The position numbers and the translations under genes are program-made. A DNA stretch of 64,000 nt from Tuwongella immobilis (GTDB lineage: Bacteria; Planctomycetota; Planctomycetia; Gemmatales; Gemmataceae). Location of the stretch: positions 2,146,920 to 2,210,919 of the forward strand of contig NZ_LR593887.1 in the NCBI RefSeq assembly GCF_901538355.1, written 5' to 3'. The notes under the pieces were generated by a model, which was not told where the DNA came from, did not search any database, and was given only the letters and a program-made list of their open reading frames with translations. This document shows positions 39,930-48,906 of the stretch, piece after piece. How positions within the stretch are numbered: position 1 is the first letter of the stretch; each line of letters begins with the position of its first letter.

Positions 39930-42406
39930 ACGACCCGGAAATCCCCCTCCCACTGACGGAATCAGCCGCGGAGACCGATGCCGCTCCCGACTCGGCGAGT
40001 ACCCCAATCGCGGAAGGCGAAGTCACGCCAATCGCGGAAGGCGAAGTTACTGTGGAGGGGAATCTGCCTGTCAGCGAACCGCCTGCGCCGCCGGAACGGT
40101 TGCTTCCCGTGCTGCCGCTGCGCAATACCGTTCTGTTCCCCGGAATGTTTATGCCGTTTGCTGTCGGTCGTCCCGGATCGCTGGCTGCGGTCGAGGTCGC
40201 CCTATCTGGGGAAGAAAAGACGCTCCTCCTGGTCGCGCAACATCCTGGCACCGCTGAGGATGCGATCACGCCCGAGCATCTCTATACCACCGCCACGCGC
40301 GGCGTCATCAAGCGGATGAATCGCACCGACGAGGCGATGGAACTCATCGTCCAAGGCATCGAGCGGGTGCGGATTTCCCGAATCGATCAGGTGGAGCCGT
40401 ATCTGCGGGCTGCCTACGAGGTCGTGCCGCTGCCCACGGACACCGATACCGAAGTCGAAGCGCTGCAACGAGCCATCATCGAGCAGGCGAATCAGGCGAT
40501 GCAACTGGTGCAGCCGCAGATGACCGTTAATGCGCAGCAACTGCTGTCCAACGCGACGGAGCCGATCAAACTCGTCTACTTACTTGGTTCGATGATGTCG
40601 CTGGCGGTCGAAAAAGAGCAATCGCTGCTGGAAGCCGCCAGCCAGAAAGATGCACTGGCGCTGCTGCACAGCTATCTGTCGCACGAGTTGCAGGTGTTGC
40701 AATTGCGTCAGAAAATTGCGGCCCAAGCGCAATCGGAAATGTCCCGCGAACAACGGGATTATTTCCTTCGCCAGCAGTTGCGGGCCATTCAGGAAGAACT
40801 CGGCGAGAAGACCCCCGAGAAGGCCGAAGTCGAAGCCTTGCGCCAACGGCTGGAAGAGGCCGATCTCCCCGACGCGGTCCGCAAGGAAGCCACCCGCGAT
40901 CTCAACCGCTTGGAACGTCTCCCGGCGATGGCCCCCGATTACCAAGTGACCCGCACCTACTTGGAACTGGTGCTGGAACTCCCCTGGAAGAAGACGACCA
41001 CCGATCAACTCGACCTCGACCATGCGCGCAAGGTGTTGGACGACGATCACTTCGGACTCGGCGAAATCAAGGAACGCATTCTCGAACATTTGGCCGTGCT
41101 GAAACTCAATCCCCACGCCAAAGCCCCGATTCTCTGCTTGGTCGGGCCACCGGGCGTCGGCAAAACGTCGCTGGGGCAGTCGATTGCTCGCGCACTCGGG
41201 CGCGTCTTTGAGCGAATGAGTCTGGGCGGCCTGCATGATGAATCCGAATTGCGAGGCCATCGTCGCACCTACATTGGTGCGATGCCGGGGCGAATCATTC
41301 AGGCCGTGCGCCGCGCAGGCGTTCGCAATCCGATGCTGCTGTTGGACGAACTCGACAAACTGGGCCGCGATTACCGAGGCGATCCGGCGGCCGCGCTACT
41401 GGAAATCCTCGACCCCGCGCAGAATCATACCTTCCGCGACAACTATCTCGATCAGCCGTTCGACCTGTCGCAGATTTTCTTCATCGCCACGGCCAATACG
41501 CTGGACACGCTCCCGCGTCCGCTTCTAGATCGCATGGAAGTGCTGCGGCTGTCGGGCTATAGCGAAGATGAAAAACTGCAGATTGCCAACCGCTATCTGC
41601 TGCCGCGTGCGAAATCGGAAACTGGATTGGCGAATGCGGAAATCCGCGTCCCGGAATCGACCCTGCGTGCGGTCATCGCCGGGTATACCCGCGAAGCTGG
41701 TTGCCGTCAGTTGGAACGGGCGATGCTGCGGATGATGCGAAAACTCGCGCTGGGAGTCGCCAAAGACGATCAACCCGCCGCCACCGAAGTGACACCCGCG
41801 ATGCTGACGGAACTACTTGGCCCGCCAATGTTTGTGCCGGATGAGCGGCCCAGCACACTGCCGCCGGGAGTCTCCACCGGGTTGGCGTGGACCGAATCGG
41901 GCGGGGATGTGCTGACCATCGAAGCGACTCGATTGCCAGGCGGACGCGGCCTGCGCATCACTGGGCAGATTGGCAAAGTCATGCGCGAATCGGTCAAAGC
42001 CGCCCAAAGTTATGTTTGGTCGCACGCGGAATCGCTTGGTATCCCGCCGGAGCGATTTCGGGATAGCGGCCTGCATGTCCACGTTCCCGCCGGGGCAGTG
42101 CCCAAAGATGGCCCCTCGGCAGGCGTTGCGCTCGTGAGTGCGTTGACGTCGCTCTACCGGAATGTGCCGCTGCGACGCGATACCGCCATGACCGGGGAAA
42201 TCACGCTTTCGGGGCTGGTGCTGCCAATCGGCGGCGTGAAAGAGAAAGTCCTTGCCGCCAAACGACTTGGGTTGGGTCGGGTGATTCTGCCCAAGGCGAA
42301 TGAAAAAGATCTGCGGGATGTGCCGGAAGCGGTGCGCGAGTCGCTCGAAATCATCCTGGCCGATCATCTGCGAGATGTGCTGACGGCCGCATTTCCGCCA
42401 CAGTAA
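39926..42406 (+). CDS. lon: ATP-dependent protease La (Lon)
   Basis: 826 residues, usual for bacterial LonA. The ATG at 39926 overlaps the Hsp20 stop (ATGA). After an acidic, low-complexity N-terminal tail of about 50 residues comes the LON substrate-binding domain ([19 protein letters not shown]). The AAA+ module has Walker [10 protein letters not shown] near 405-413 and Walker [12 protein letters not shown]. The S16 protease domain has the catalytic serine S731 in DGPSAGVAL and the lysine K774 in [12 protein letters not shown]. The tail contains a 24-bp in-frame duplication (PIAEGEVT twice, 40004-40051). Lon is normally heat-shock inducible, which fits its pairing with Hsp20; I did not identify a heat-shock operator. 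Confidence 0.95.
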   Translation: MNDPEIPLPLTESAAETDAAPDSASTPIAEGEVTPIAEGEVTVEGNLPVSEPPAPPERLLPVLPLRNTVLFPGMFMPFAVGRPGSLAAVEVALSGEEKTLLLVAQHPGTAEDAITPEHLYTTATRGVIKRMNRTDEAMELIVQGIERVRISRIDQVEPYLRAAYEVVPLPTDTDTEVEALQRAIIEQANQAMQLVQPQMTVNAQQLLSNATEPIKLVYLLGSMMSLAVEKEQSLLEAASQKDALALLHSYLSHELQVLQLRQKIAAQAQSEMSREQRDYFLRQQLRAIQEELGEKTPEKAEVEALRQRLEEADLPDAVRKEATRDLNRLERLPAMAPDYQVTRTYLELVLELPWKKTTTDQLDLDHARKVLDDDHFGLGEIKERILEHLAVLKLNPHAKAPILCLVGPPGVGKTSLGQSIARALGRVFERMSLGGLHDESELRGHRRTYIGAMPGRIIQAVRRAGVRNPMLLLDELDKLGRDYRGDPAAALLEILDPAQNHTFRDNYLDQPFDLSQIFFIATANTLDTLPRPLLDRMEVLRLSGYSEDEKLQIANRYLLPRAKSETGLANAEIRVPESTLRAVIAGYTREAGCRQLERAMLRMMRKLALGVAKDDQPAATEVTPAMLTELLGPPMFVPDERPSTLPPGVSTGLAWTESGGDVLTIEATRLPGGRGLRITGQIGKVMRESVKAAQSYVWSHAESLGIPPERFRDSGLHVHVPAGAVPKDGPSAGVALVSALTSLYRNVPLRRDTAMTGEITLSGLVLPIGGVKEKVLAAKRLGLGRVILPKANEKDLRDVPEAVRESLEIILADHLRDVLTAAFPPQ

Positions 42407-42412
42407 ACGACA

Positions 42413-42449
42413 CACCGCGACGACCGAAATCGATATCGGCGTCGCGGTG
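42413..42449. terminator. Strong hairpin between convergent lon and superoxide dismutase genes
   Basis: A perfect ten-base-pair stem (CACCGCGACG at 42413-42422 with CGTCGCGGTG at 42440-42449), extended inside by CCGA/TCGG. It begins seven bases after the lon stop. There is no T run, so it may act as a 3' stabiliser or as part of a bidirectional stop signal. Confidence 0.4.
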
Positions 42450-42559
42450 CGGGGCATTTCGATGGCTGCCAAGGGACGAATCTGCCCCTTGGCGAGTGAA
42501 TCCGGTCGAAATTCGATCGCGGCCGCAAATCCTGTCGGCGTCGCGGGTTCGTGCCGGGG

Positions 42560-43297
42560 TTAGCTGGCTTTGCCGAACTTCTTCTCGTAGGTTTCCGAGA
42601 TGAGATCCCAGTTCACCACGTTGAACCAAGCATCCACATAATCGGCACGCTTGTTTTGATATTTCAGATAGTAGGCGTGTTCCCACACATCGATGCCGAG
42701 AACCGGGGTGAGACCTTCGCTGACCGGCGTATCTTGGTTGGCGGTGCTGATGACGCTGAGCTTGCCCTTGGCGTCCGCAACCAGCCAGGCCCAGCCGCTG
42801 CCGAATCGACCGAGAGCGGCCGTCTTGATCGCCGCTTGCAAGCTGGGAAGGTCTTTGAAGGCGTTGGCAATGGCGTCGTTGATGGCGCCGCTGGGCTTGC
42901 CACCTTTGCCGGACATGATCTGCCAGAAGAACGTGTGGTTCCAGTGCCCGCCGCCGTTATTGCGAACGACCGGCCGCACCTTTTCCGGCAGCGAGGCGAG
43001 GCTGGTGAGCAGTTCTTCGATCGTCTTGCCCTGCAGTGCCTTTTCCGCGGCGACGGCCTTGTTCAGGTTATCGATGTAGGTTTTGTGATGGCGAAGGTGA
43101 TGAATCTCCATCGTGCGGGCGTCGATGTGCGGTTCGAGCGCATCGTAGGCATACGGCAACTTGGGCAGTTCGAACAGCTTGACATCTTCGGCTGCGGTCA
43201 GCGTGGGGGCGAGTTTCGGCATGAAGCTCGGGACCAGAGCGGCAAACGAGGCCGCGCCGGCGGTACGCAGCATGTCACGGCGATTCATCATGGTCAT
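42560..43297 (-). CDS. Exported Fe/Mn-family superoxide dismutase, Mn-type signature
   Basis: 245 residues from the ATG at 43297, which has AGGAG seven bases upstream. It opens with a twin-arginine leader (NRRDMLRTAGAASFAALVPS), so it probably works folded outside the cytoplasm. The metal ligands are visible: H57 (EPHID), H121 (HWNHTFFW), D203 and H207 (GIDVWEHAYY). The ANQDTP stretch and the glycines in NNGGGHWNH fit the manganese rather than the iron type. It converts superoxide to peroxide and oxygen. Its start overlaps the end of the pseudouridine-synthase gene by 23 bp and it is the last gene of a minus-strand operon that begins at 45963. Confidence 0.92.
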   Translation of the reverse strand: MTMMNRRDMLRTAGAASFAALVPSFMPKLAPTLTAAEDVKLFELPKLPYAYDALEPHIDARTMEIHHLRHHKTYIDNLNKAVAAEKALQGKTIEELLTSLASLPEKVRPVVRNNGGGHWNHTFFWQIMSGKGGKPSGAINDAIANAFKDLPSLQAAIKTAALGRFGSGWAWLVADAKGKLSVISTANQDTPVSEGLTPVLGIDVWEHAYYLKYQNKRADYVDAWFNVVNWDLISETYEKKFGKAS

Positions 43298-44141
43298 TCG
43301 TGGTCTCCTGGTGGTGATCCTGTCTCGACGAATCGGACGATTCGAGCGGAGAGGTTCCCTCGTCGTTAGGGACGCCTGCCAAGCCGTCCTCATTCATAGC
43401 GATTGTGCCGGAATCGGCCAACCAAGTCTCGGAAATTCCCGAATCCTTCCAAAACGCACTGAGTGGCGCAACCGCTCGCAGGGGTTCGGTTTGCCGCAAA
43501 CTGGTCGGATGGAAAAAATCCAACGAGCGTGCATGCAAGGCGATGATGCGATCGCGGGGCAACTCGGCAGGCGGGCCAAATGGCCGCGTCGAGCCGTACT
43601 GCGCGTCGCCCAACACGGGATGGCCGCGTGATGCGGATTGCAGGCGGAGTTGGTGCATTCGCCCGGTTTGAGGCCGCAGTTCCATCAGCGTGCAACCGTT
43701 GGCCAGGCGTTCCAACACGCGGAACTCCAACGTGGCGAGTTTGGCCCCGGCGGTTCCTTCGGGCACCACTTCCGCGCGGGATTCCTCGGCGATTTTCAGC
43801 AGATAATCCTGCCACGTTCCGGAATCCGCCTCGACGTGGCCTTCCAGAATCGCCCAGTAGGTTTTTTGCACCCGATGCGACTGAAACTGCTCCGCCAAGC
43901 GACGCGCCGACTTCGAATTACGGGCAAATACGACGACCCCGGACACGGGCCGATCCAGCCGATGCGGAATGCCCAGATAGACATTCCCCGGCTTGGAATA
44001 GCGTTCCTTGATGTGGGCGCGGACCATCCCTTCCAGGCTGGGGATGCCCGGCGGAGCTTGCGTCAACAGCGGTGCAGGCTTGGCGACGACGATGCAGTGA
44101 TAATCTTCAAACAGAATCGTCAGCGGCGAAGATTCACTCAT
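43275..44141 (-). CDS. RNA pseudouridine synthase, RluA family
   Basis: 288 residues. It isomerises uridine to pseudouridine in rRNA or tRNA; the exact target cannot be told from the sequence. The catalytic aspartate is D63 in PHRLDRPVSGVVVFA, the RluA signature, followed by YWAILEG and the RPQTGRMHQLRLQ motif. There is no S4 domain. The C-terminal 35 residues are hydrophilic and acidic (ESSDSSRQDHHQETTNDHDE), as expected where the frame overlaps the start of the next gene. Its ATG overlaps the stop of the aldolase gene upstream (ATGA), so it is co-translated with it. Confidence 0.9.
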   Translation of the reverse strand: MSESSPLTILFEDYHCIVVAKPAPLLTQAPPGIPSLEGMVRAHIKERYSKPGNVYLGIPHRLDRPVSGVVVFARNSKSARRLAEQFQSHRVQKTYWAILEGHVEADSGTWQDYLLKIAEESRAEVVPEGTAGAKLATLEFRVLERLANGCTLMELRPQTGRMHQLRLQSASRGHPVLGDAQYGSTRPFGPPAELPRDRIIALHARSLDFFHPTSLRQTEPLRAVAPLSAFWKDSGISETWLADSGTIAMNEDGLAGVPNDEGTSPLESSDSSRQDHHQETTNDHDESP

Positions 44142-45190
44142 GCGCGGGCCAACTTTCGCGGCGCGGAATGCTGGCGGATGATCGCGGCGGCGCGTTCAAT
44201 CTCAGTGGCGGAAACATCGCCGTGCGTGCAGGCTCGCAGCACTTGCTTGCCCATCGAACCGATGAGTAATCCGTGTTCGCGATACCGTGCGGCCACATCT
44301 TTGGCGGTGCCCCATTCGGGATCGACGGTAAACCATACCAAGTTGGTCTCGATGGTGTCGAATTCCAATTGCAATCCGGGTGTCTCGCGCACGGCATCGG
44401 CCAAAATCGCGGCGTGGCGATGGTCGTCGGCCAGTTTCGGCAGATGCACATCCAGCGCGTAGTTGGCGGCCGCCGCGAGGATGCCGATTTGCCGCATGCC
44501 GCCGCCGAACAATTTGCGCACGCGCTTGGCCTGGGCGATCAATTCCGGGGAGCCGATCAGCATCGATCCCGCCGGTGCGCCCAGCCCCTTGCTAAAACAG
44601 ACGGAAATCGAGTCGAAATGCGGACCCCATTCCGCAGCGGAGATCCCCGAAGCGATGATCGCATTCCAGATGCGCGCCCCGTCGAGGTGCATGGCCAGCC
44701 CGTTGTGCCGCGCCCAATGCGAAATCGCCGCGATCTTTTCGATCGGGTAGACGCGACCACCCCCGCGATTGTGCGTATTCTCCAAACAGACGAGTTTGGT
44801 GCGAACGTAATGCTCATTATCGGGGCGGATTTTGGAGGCGAGTTGTTCCAATTCCAAGACGCCCGCGTGTCCGTCGATGGTTCGGCAGGTCACTCCGGAC
44901 AGCACCGCCGGGCCACCTGCTTCCCACAGATAGACGTGGCTGGTGGTTTCGCAAAGCAGTTCATCGCCGGGCTGCGTGTGGCAGCGAATGGCAATCTGGT
45001 TGGACATGGTGCCGGAGGGAACCCACAGCGCGGCGGGTTTGCCGAACATCGTCGCGACTCGATTCTGGAGCGCGATCGAGGTGGGATCTTCGCCAAAAAC
45101 ATCGTCGCCCACCTCGGCGGCGGCCATGATGGCTCGCATTTCCGGGGTGGGGCGGGTGACGGTATCGCTTCGCAAATCAATCGGCGTCAT
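44138..45190 (-). CDS. Low-specificity L-threonine aldolase (PLP, beta-eliminating lyase family)
   Basis: 350 residues from the ATG at 45190 (GAGAGA upstream), giving the standard family N-terminus MTPIDLRSDTVTRPTPEMR. It cleaves L-threonine or allo-threonine to glycine and acetaldehyde using pyridoxal phosphate. The likely PLP lysine is K201 in CFSKGLGAPAGS; other family motifs are GDDVFGEDPT, CLENTHNRGGG and AMHLDGARIWNA. The frame is open for 47 codons upstream, but that part is unlike the family. It begins 44 bp after the stop of the exported hypothetical gene and ends in an ATGA overlap with the RluA gene. Confidence 0.9.
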   Translation of the reverse strand: MTPIDLRSDTVTRPTPEMRAIMAAAEVGDDVFGEDPTSIALQNRVATMFGKPAALWVPSGTMSNQIAIRCHTQPGDELLCETTSHVYLWEAGGPAVLSGVTCRTIDGHAGVLELEQLASKIRPDNEHYVRTKLVCLENTHNRGGGRVYPIEKIAAISHWARHNGLAMHLDGARIWNAIIASGISAAEWGPHFDSISVCFSKGLGAPAGSMLIGSPELIAQAKRVRKLFGGGMRQIGILAAAANYALDVHLPKLADDHRHAAILADAVRETPGLQLEFDTIETNLVWFTVDPEWGTAKDVAARYREHGLLIGSMGKQVLRACTHGDVSATEIERAAAIIRQHSAPRKLARA

Positions 45191-45234
45191 GCAGCGTCTC
45201 TCGATGGCGCAGGCACCGACCCCAACGGATCGGT

Positions 45235-45963
45235 TTATTGGTCTTGGGCAGGCGGGGCATTCGCGGGAGCCGCTTTCGGGGCGGGGGCCGCATCGCCTGC
45301 GGTCTGATCCCGACGATTTTCCATCTGCCAACGATTGTCAATCAACTTCAAATAAACCACATTCGACGGATTCAGCGGATCAACCAAACTCGCCTTGGCA
45401 CCGCTCGTCTTCACTTCGCCATCCCGAGCGATGCGACGGAGCGTCTTGAGCGATTCCGGGTCATCCACCAGCTTGCGTTTGACATCGGCGATGATTTTCT
45501 CAAACAAAAGCGCCCGCAGCCGATCCAGCACGAGCCGGGCATCTTTGACTGCTGGATTGTAGGCAAGAGCCACCTTCTTCGCCGGTGTCGCCAGATCCGG
45601 GAAGATGGCCACCAATTCCACCAGATTGTCGGATTCCGTCGCATCGCTGGCGATCAACCGTTGAATTTCAATCGGCGCTTTGAGGGTTGCCGTCCGCAGT
45701 TCCGTCGGATACGCCGTTGCCACGGTCTTCAGTTGCTGATCGACGAAATCCGGGTCGATCAGATGAGCGACCAGATATTCGAGTCGATTCCGGTCAATCG
45801 CTCGTAAAACGGATTCGAGGGCTTCTTTTGGATTGGATTGCGGATAATTTTCCTTCAGAAGCGAGACGCCGAATCGGGTGGTGGGCAGGGTGCGTGGCTC
45901 GTCTTGAGCGCGGGCCATTCCGACCAAACCAAGCGTGAGCGTCAGAATCATCAGCAGCCGCAT
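45235..45963 (-). CDS. Exported hypothetical protein
   Basis: 242 residues from the ATG at 45963, with GGAG eight bases upstream. A signal peptide follows directly (MRLLMILTLTLGLVGMARA, cut likely after ARA). The mature part has predicted helices (NPKEALESVLRAIDRNRLEY; DPDFVDQQLKTVATAYP; VLDRLRALLFEKIIADVKRK) and a short C-terminal beta region containing VVYLKLIDNRWQMENR, which looks like the end of a small DUF4878/NTF2-type fold, though I cannot assign it. The tail is Ala/Pro-rich. It is the first gene of the minus-strand operon leading to the threonine aldolase and is divergent from aroC. Function unknown; a periplasmic location is likely. Confidence 0.75.
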   Translation of the reverse strand: MRLLMILTLTLGLVGMARAQDEPRTLPTTRFGVSLLKENYPQSNPKEALESVLRAIDRNRLEYLVAHLIDPDFVDQQLKTVATAYPTELRTATLKAPIEIQRLIASDATESDNLVELVAIFPDLATPAKKVALAYNPAVKDARLVLDRLRALLFEKIIADVKRKLVDDPESLKTLRRIARDGEVKTSGAKASLVDPLNPSNVVYLKLIDNRWQMENRRDQTAGDAAPAPKAAPANAPPAQDQ

Positions 45964-46073
45964 GAGCGAGACTCCGGGGATACTCCGCACGATTCGATTT
46001 ATCCTAGCGAATCGGGTGGATGGTGCCAGGGACCGGGTGACAATCCGAATCCCCATTGCTAGAATGAGCGATT

Positions 46074-47183
46074 ATGTCAGGAAATACCTTCGGCGAACGA
46101 TTTCGAGTGACCACCGCCGGCGTCAGCCATGGCCCCGGCTATCTGTGTATCATTGATGGCTGCCCGCCGGGGTTGCCGCTGAGCGTCGAGGATTTACTCC
46201 CCGATTTGCAGCGTCGCCGGCCCGGCCAATCCAAGCTGACCACGCAGCGGGATGAGGCCGATCTGCCGGAATTCTTTTCCGGCGTGTTCCAGGGCAAGAC
46301 CGATGGTACTTCCATCGGCATTCTCTTCCGCAATACCGATCAGCGCAGCCAGGATTATGGCGATATTGTGGAAAAATATCGTCCCGGTCATGCGGATTAT
46401 ACCTTTGATGCCAAATATGGCTTCCGCGATTACCGAGGCGGTGGGCGTTCCAGCGCTCGCGAGACCGTTTGTCGCGTCGCTGCCGGGGCGGTGGCCAAGA
46501 AACTCCTCGCCACTCAGGGCGTGCGGATTCTCGGCTACGTCACGCAAGTCGGCGATGTTCAGACGGTGATTCACGATCCCACTGCGGTCACGCTGGAGCA
46601 GGTCGAAAGCACCCCCGTTCGCTGCCCGGAACCGGAAGCCGCCGCCAAGATGATCGACTTGATCGACGCGGTGCGCAAAGACCGCGATTCCATCGGCGGT
46701 GTCTGCGAGATGGTGGCAGTCGGCGTTCCGCCGGGGTGGGGCGAGCCAGTCTTCGACAAACTCAAGGCCGATCTCGCCAAGGCGATGCTATCCCTGCCTG
46801 CGGTGACAGCGTTTGAATACGGAGCGGGATTCCGTGTCGCTCACATGCGTGGATCCGAGCACAACGATCTGTTTGTGCCCAAGCCCGGCGGGGGGATCAC
46901 CACCACCACGAATCATCACGGCGGAATGCTGGGCGGCATTTCCAGCGGCGAGCCGATCGTCTTGCGCGTCGCCATCAAGCCAACGAGCAGCCTGCCGCGC
47001 AGTCAGCCGACCGTCAACAAAGCGGGCGAGGCGACTGAGATTCTCACCCGAGGCCGACACGATCCCTGCCTGCTGCCGCGATTCGTCCCCATGGGCGAGG
47101 CAATGCTGGCCCTGGTGTTGGTCGATCACTGGCTGCGGTGGCGATCGCAATGTGCCCCGATTGACGGCATGCCCACGAGTTGA
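46074..47183 (+). CDS. aroC: Chorismate synthase
   Basis: 369 residues, the normal length. It converts EPSP to chorismate with reduced FMN, the last common step to aromatic amino acids. Motifs: the N-terminus GNTFGERFRVTTAGVSHGPG, the flavin/phosphate-binding GGGRSSARETVCRVAAGA, and the conserved RGSEHNDLF and TTTNHHGGMLGGISSG loops. The 110 bp divergent gap to the exported hypothetical gene should hold its promoter. The ribosome site is weak, but this is the only start that gives the conserved N-terminus. Confidence 0.97.
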   Translation: MSGNTFGERFRVTTAGVSHGPGYLCIIDGCPPGLPLSVEDLLPDLQRRRPGQSKLTTQRDEADLPEFFSGVFQGKTDGTSIGILFRNTDQRSQDYGDIVEKYRPGHADYTFDAKYGFRDYRGGGRSSARETVCRVAAGAVAKKLLATQGVRILGYVTQVGDVQTVIHDPTAVTLEQVESTPVRCPEPEAAAKMIDLIDAVRKDRDSIGGVCEMVAVGVPPGWGEPVFDKLKADLAKAMLSLPAVTAFEYGAGFRVAHMRGSEHNDLFVPKPGGGITTTTNHHGGMLGGISSGEPIVLRVAIKPTSSLPRSQPTVNKAGEATEILTRGRHDPCLLPRFVPMGEAMLALVLVDHWLRWRSQCAPIDGMPTS

Positions 47184-47209
47184 TTCCGATTCCATCAAGC
47201 AAACGCTGA

Positions 47210-47248
47210 CCCCCGCTTGAACCGACGAAAGTCGATCCAATGCGGGGG
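47210..47248. terminator. Hairpin between convergent aroC and glycyl-tRNA synthetase genes
   Basis: CCCCCGC (47210-47216) pairs with GCGGGGG (47242-47248), with an inner CGAC/GTCG stem. It lies 27 bp after the aroC stop and 32 bp from the synthetase stop, so it could serve both. There is no clear T run on either strand. Confidence 0.45.
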
Positions 47249-47280
47249 CGATTCATTTCATGCCGATCGTGCGGATCGAC

Positions 47281-48747
47281 TCACCAGGTGGGGCGGAGGG
47301 CGGCCCGGATTTCGTTGGCAACTTCGCGGATGGGAATGCGACGTTGCTTGAGCGAATCTCGGTCGCGGATGGTCACGCTATCATTGGTCATCGATTCCGG
47401 GTCGATGGTGATGCAGAACGGCGTGCCCGCTTCGTCTTGGCGACGATACCGGCGGCCAATTGCGCCTTTATCGTCGTAGAAGACGTTGAATTCGGCCTTA
47501 AGTTCCCGATAGAGCGCCATCGCTTTTTCGGGCAGCCCGTCTTTGTTCATCAGCGGCAGAATCGCGGCCTTGATCGGGGCCAATCGCGGATGAATCTTGA
47601 GCACGAGCCGTTCTTCTTCGCCGCCTTTGTCGTTGGGTACCTTATCTTCGGTATACGCTTCGCAAAGCACGGCCAGCGTAAAGCGATCGGCCCCGGCAGA
47701 GGGTTCAATCACATGCGGGAGATACTGATATTTCCCGAGTAATTCCGCATTTTCCGGCTTCTTGGCGAATTCCTTGAAGGAATTGGTGCCATGGGATGCC
47801 TTGTCGCGTTCCCAGGCGGTTTCGTCGAAATACGTCAAATCTTGGCCGCTGAATTTGGTGTGCTGGCCCAAATCGTATGCGCCACGGTGGGCGACGCCTT
47901 CGAGTTCCGCCGGTTCATCGCTGAACGGGAACAGATATTCGATGTCGGTGGTGCCGCACGAATAGAACGCGAGTTCCTTTTCGTCTTGCTCGCGGGGTCG
48001 GAGTTTGTCCGAGCTAATGCCCATGCGGGCGTACCACGATTTGCGAAGGTCGCGCCACCATTCGTACCACATCCGCGATTCATCCGGGTGGCAGAAGAAT
48101 TCGATTTCCATTTGCTCGAATTCCCGGCTGCGGAATGTGTAGTTGCGCGGGTTGATTTCGTTTCGGAACGCCTTGCCGATCTGCGCGATGCCGAACGGCA
48201 CCTTCACCCGCGAGCTATCCACCACGTTCTTAAAGTTGGCGAAGATCCCCTGAGCGGTCTCGGGGCGCAGATACGCGACCGACGACGCATCTTGCAGCGC
48301 ACCGACGTAGGTTTGGAACATCAGGTTGAATGTGCGCGGTTCGGTCAGCGAACATTTTTCGTATTGTCCGGGGGCTTTGCTCGGCTTCAGCGGGCAGGCC
48401 ATGCCGGGAATTTGGTCGGCACGAAAGCGGCTCTTGCACCCTTCGGTTTTGCAATCGACCATCGGGTCGGAAAAGCCGGAGACGTGGCCGCTGGCTTCCC
48501 AGACGCGCGGGTTCATGATGATCGAGCAATCCAGCCCGACCATGGTGATTTCTTCGCCTTTGGGGCCGATCGGCGGATTGCGGACCATGTCCGTCCACCA
48601 GGCTTCTTTGATGTTTTTCTTGAGCTCGACACCCAGCGGACCATAATCCCAGAAGCCGTTGATGCCGCCGTAGATTTCGCTCGACTGGAAGATGAAGCCC
48701 CGTCGCTTGCACAGCGACACCAGCTTGTCCATATCTGTGGCTGCCAT
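47281..48747 (-). CDS. glyS: Glycyl-tRNA synthetase, class II alpha2 type
   Basis: 488 residues. It charges tRNA-Gly with glycine. It is the single-chain dimeric type also found in archaea, eukaryotes and many bacteria, not the alpha/beta type of E. coli. Motifs: the N-terminal LCKRRGFIFQSSEIYGGING, the WWTDMV helix, RPETAQGIFANFKNV (class II motif 2 region), the EFEQMEIEFF strand and the C-terminal anticodon domain (HPRLAPIKAAILPL). The ATG at 48747 has AAGGAT nine bases upstream. It is convergent with aroC and 159 bp downstream of the J-domain-like gene on the same strand. Confidence 0.96.
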   Translation of the reverse strand: MAATDMDKLVSLCKRRGFIFQSSEIYGGINGFWDYGPLGVELKKNIKEAWWTDMVRNPPIGPKGEEITMVGLDCSIIMNPRVWEASGHVSGFSDPMVDCKTEGCKSRFRADQIPGMACPLKPSKAPGQYEKCSLTEPRTFNLMFQTYVGALQDASSVAYLRPETAQGIFANFKNVVDSSRVKVPFGIAQIGKAFRNEINPRNYTFRSREFEQMEIEFFCHPDESRMWYEWWRDLRKSWYARMGISSDKLRPREQDEKELAFYSCGTTDIEYLFPFSDEPAELEGVAHRGAYDLGQHTKFSGQDLTYFDETAWERDKASHGTNSFKEFAKKPENAELLGKYQYLPHVIEPSAGADRFTLAVLCEAYTEDKVPNDKGGEEERLVLKIHPRLAPIKAAILPLMNKDGLPEKAMALYRELKAEFNVFYDDKGAIGRRYRRQDEAGTPFCITIDPESMTNDSVTIRDRDSLKQRRIPIREVANEIRAALRPTW

Positions 48748-48906
48748 GGGAAACCGATCCTTCTACTGGGTCGAAACCGGACTCTGTGTTGTCCGTTCGG
48801 TTATCTTATCCGATTTTTCGCGGAATTCTCCCCCCTGCCTTCGGAATCTCCGCCGCGTGATTGGGTCGATGCCGGGAGACGGTCCCGGAACGCGGGTCCG
48901 GACCAG

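Noticed and set aside
44273-45307. A 344-codon plus-strand frame opposite the threonine aldolase gene
   Set aside because: The minus strand carries all threonine-aldolase motifs; the plus-strand frame is a codon-bias shadow.
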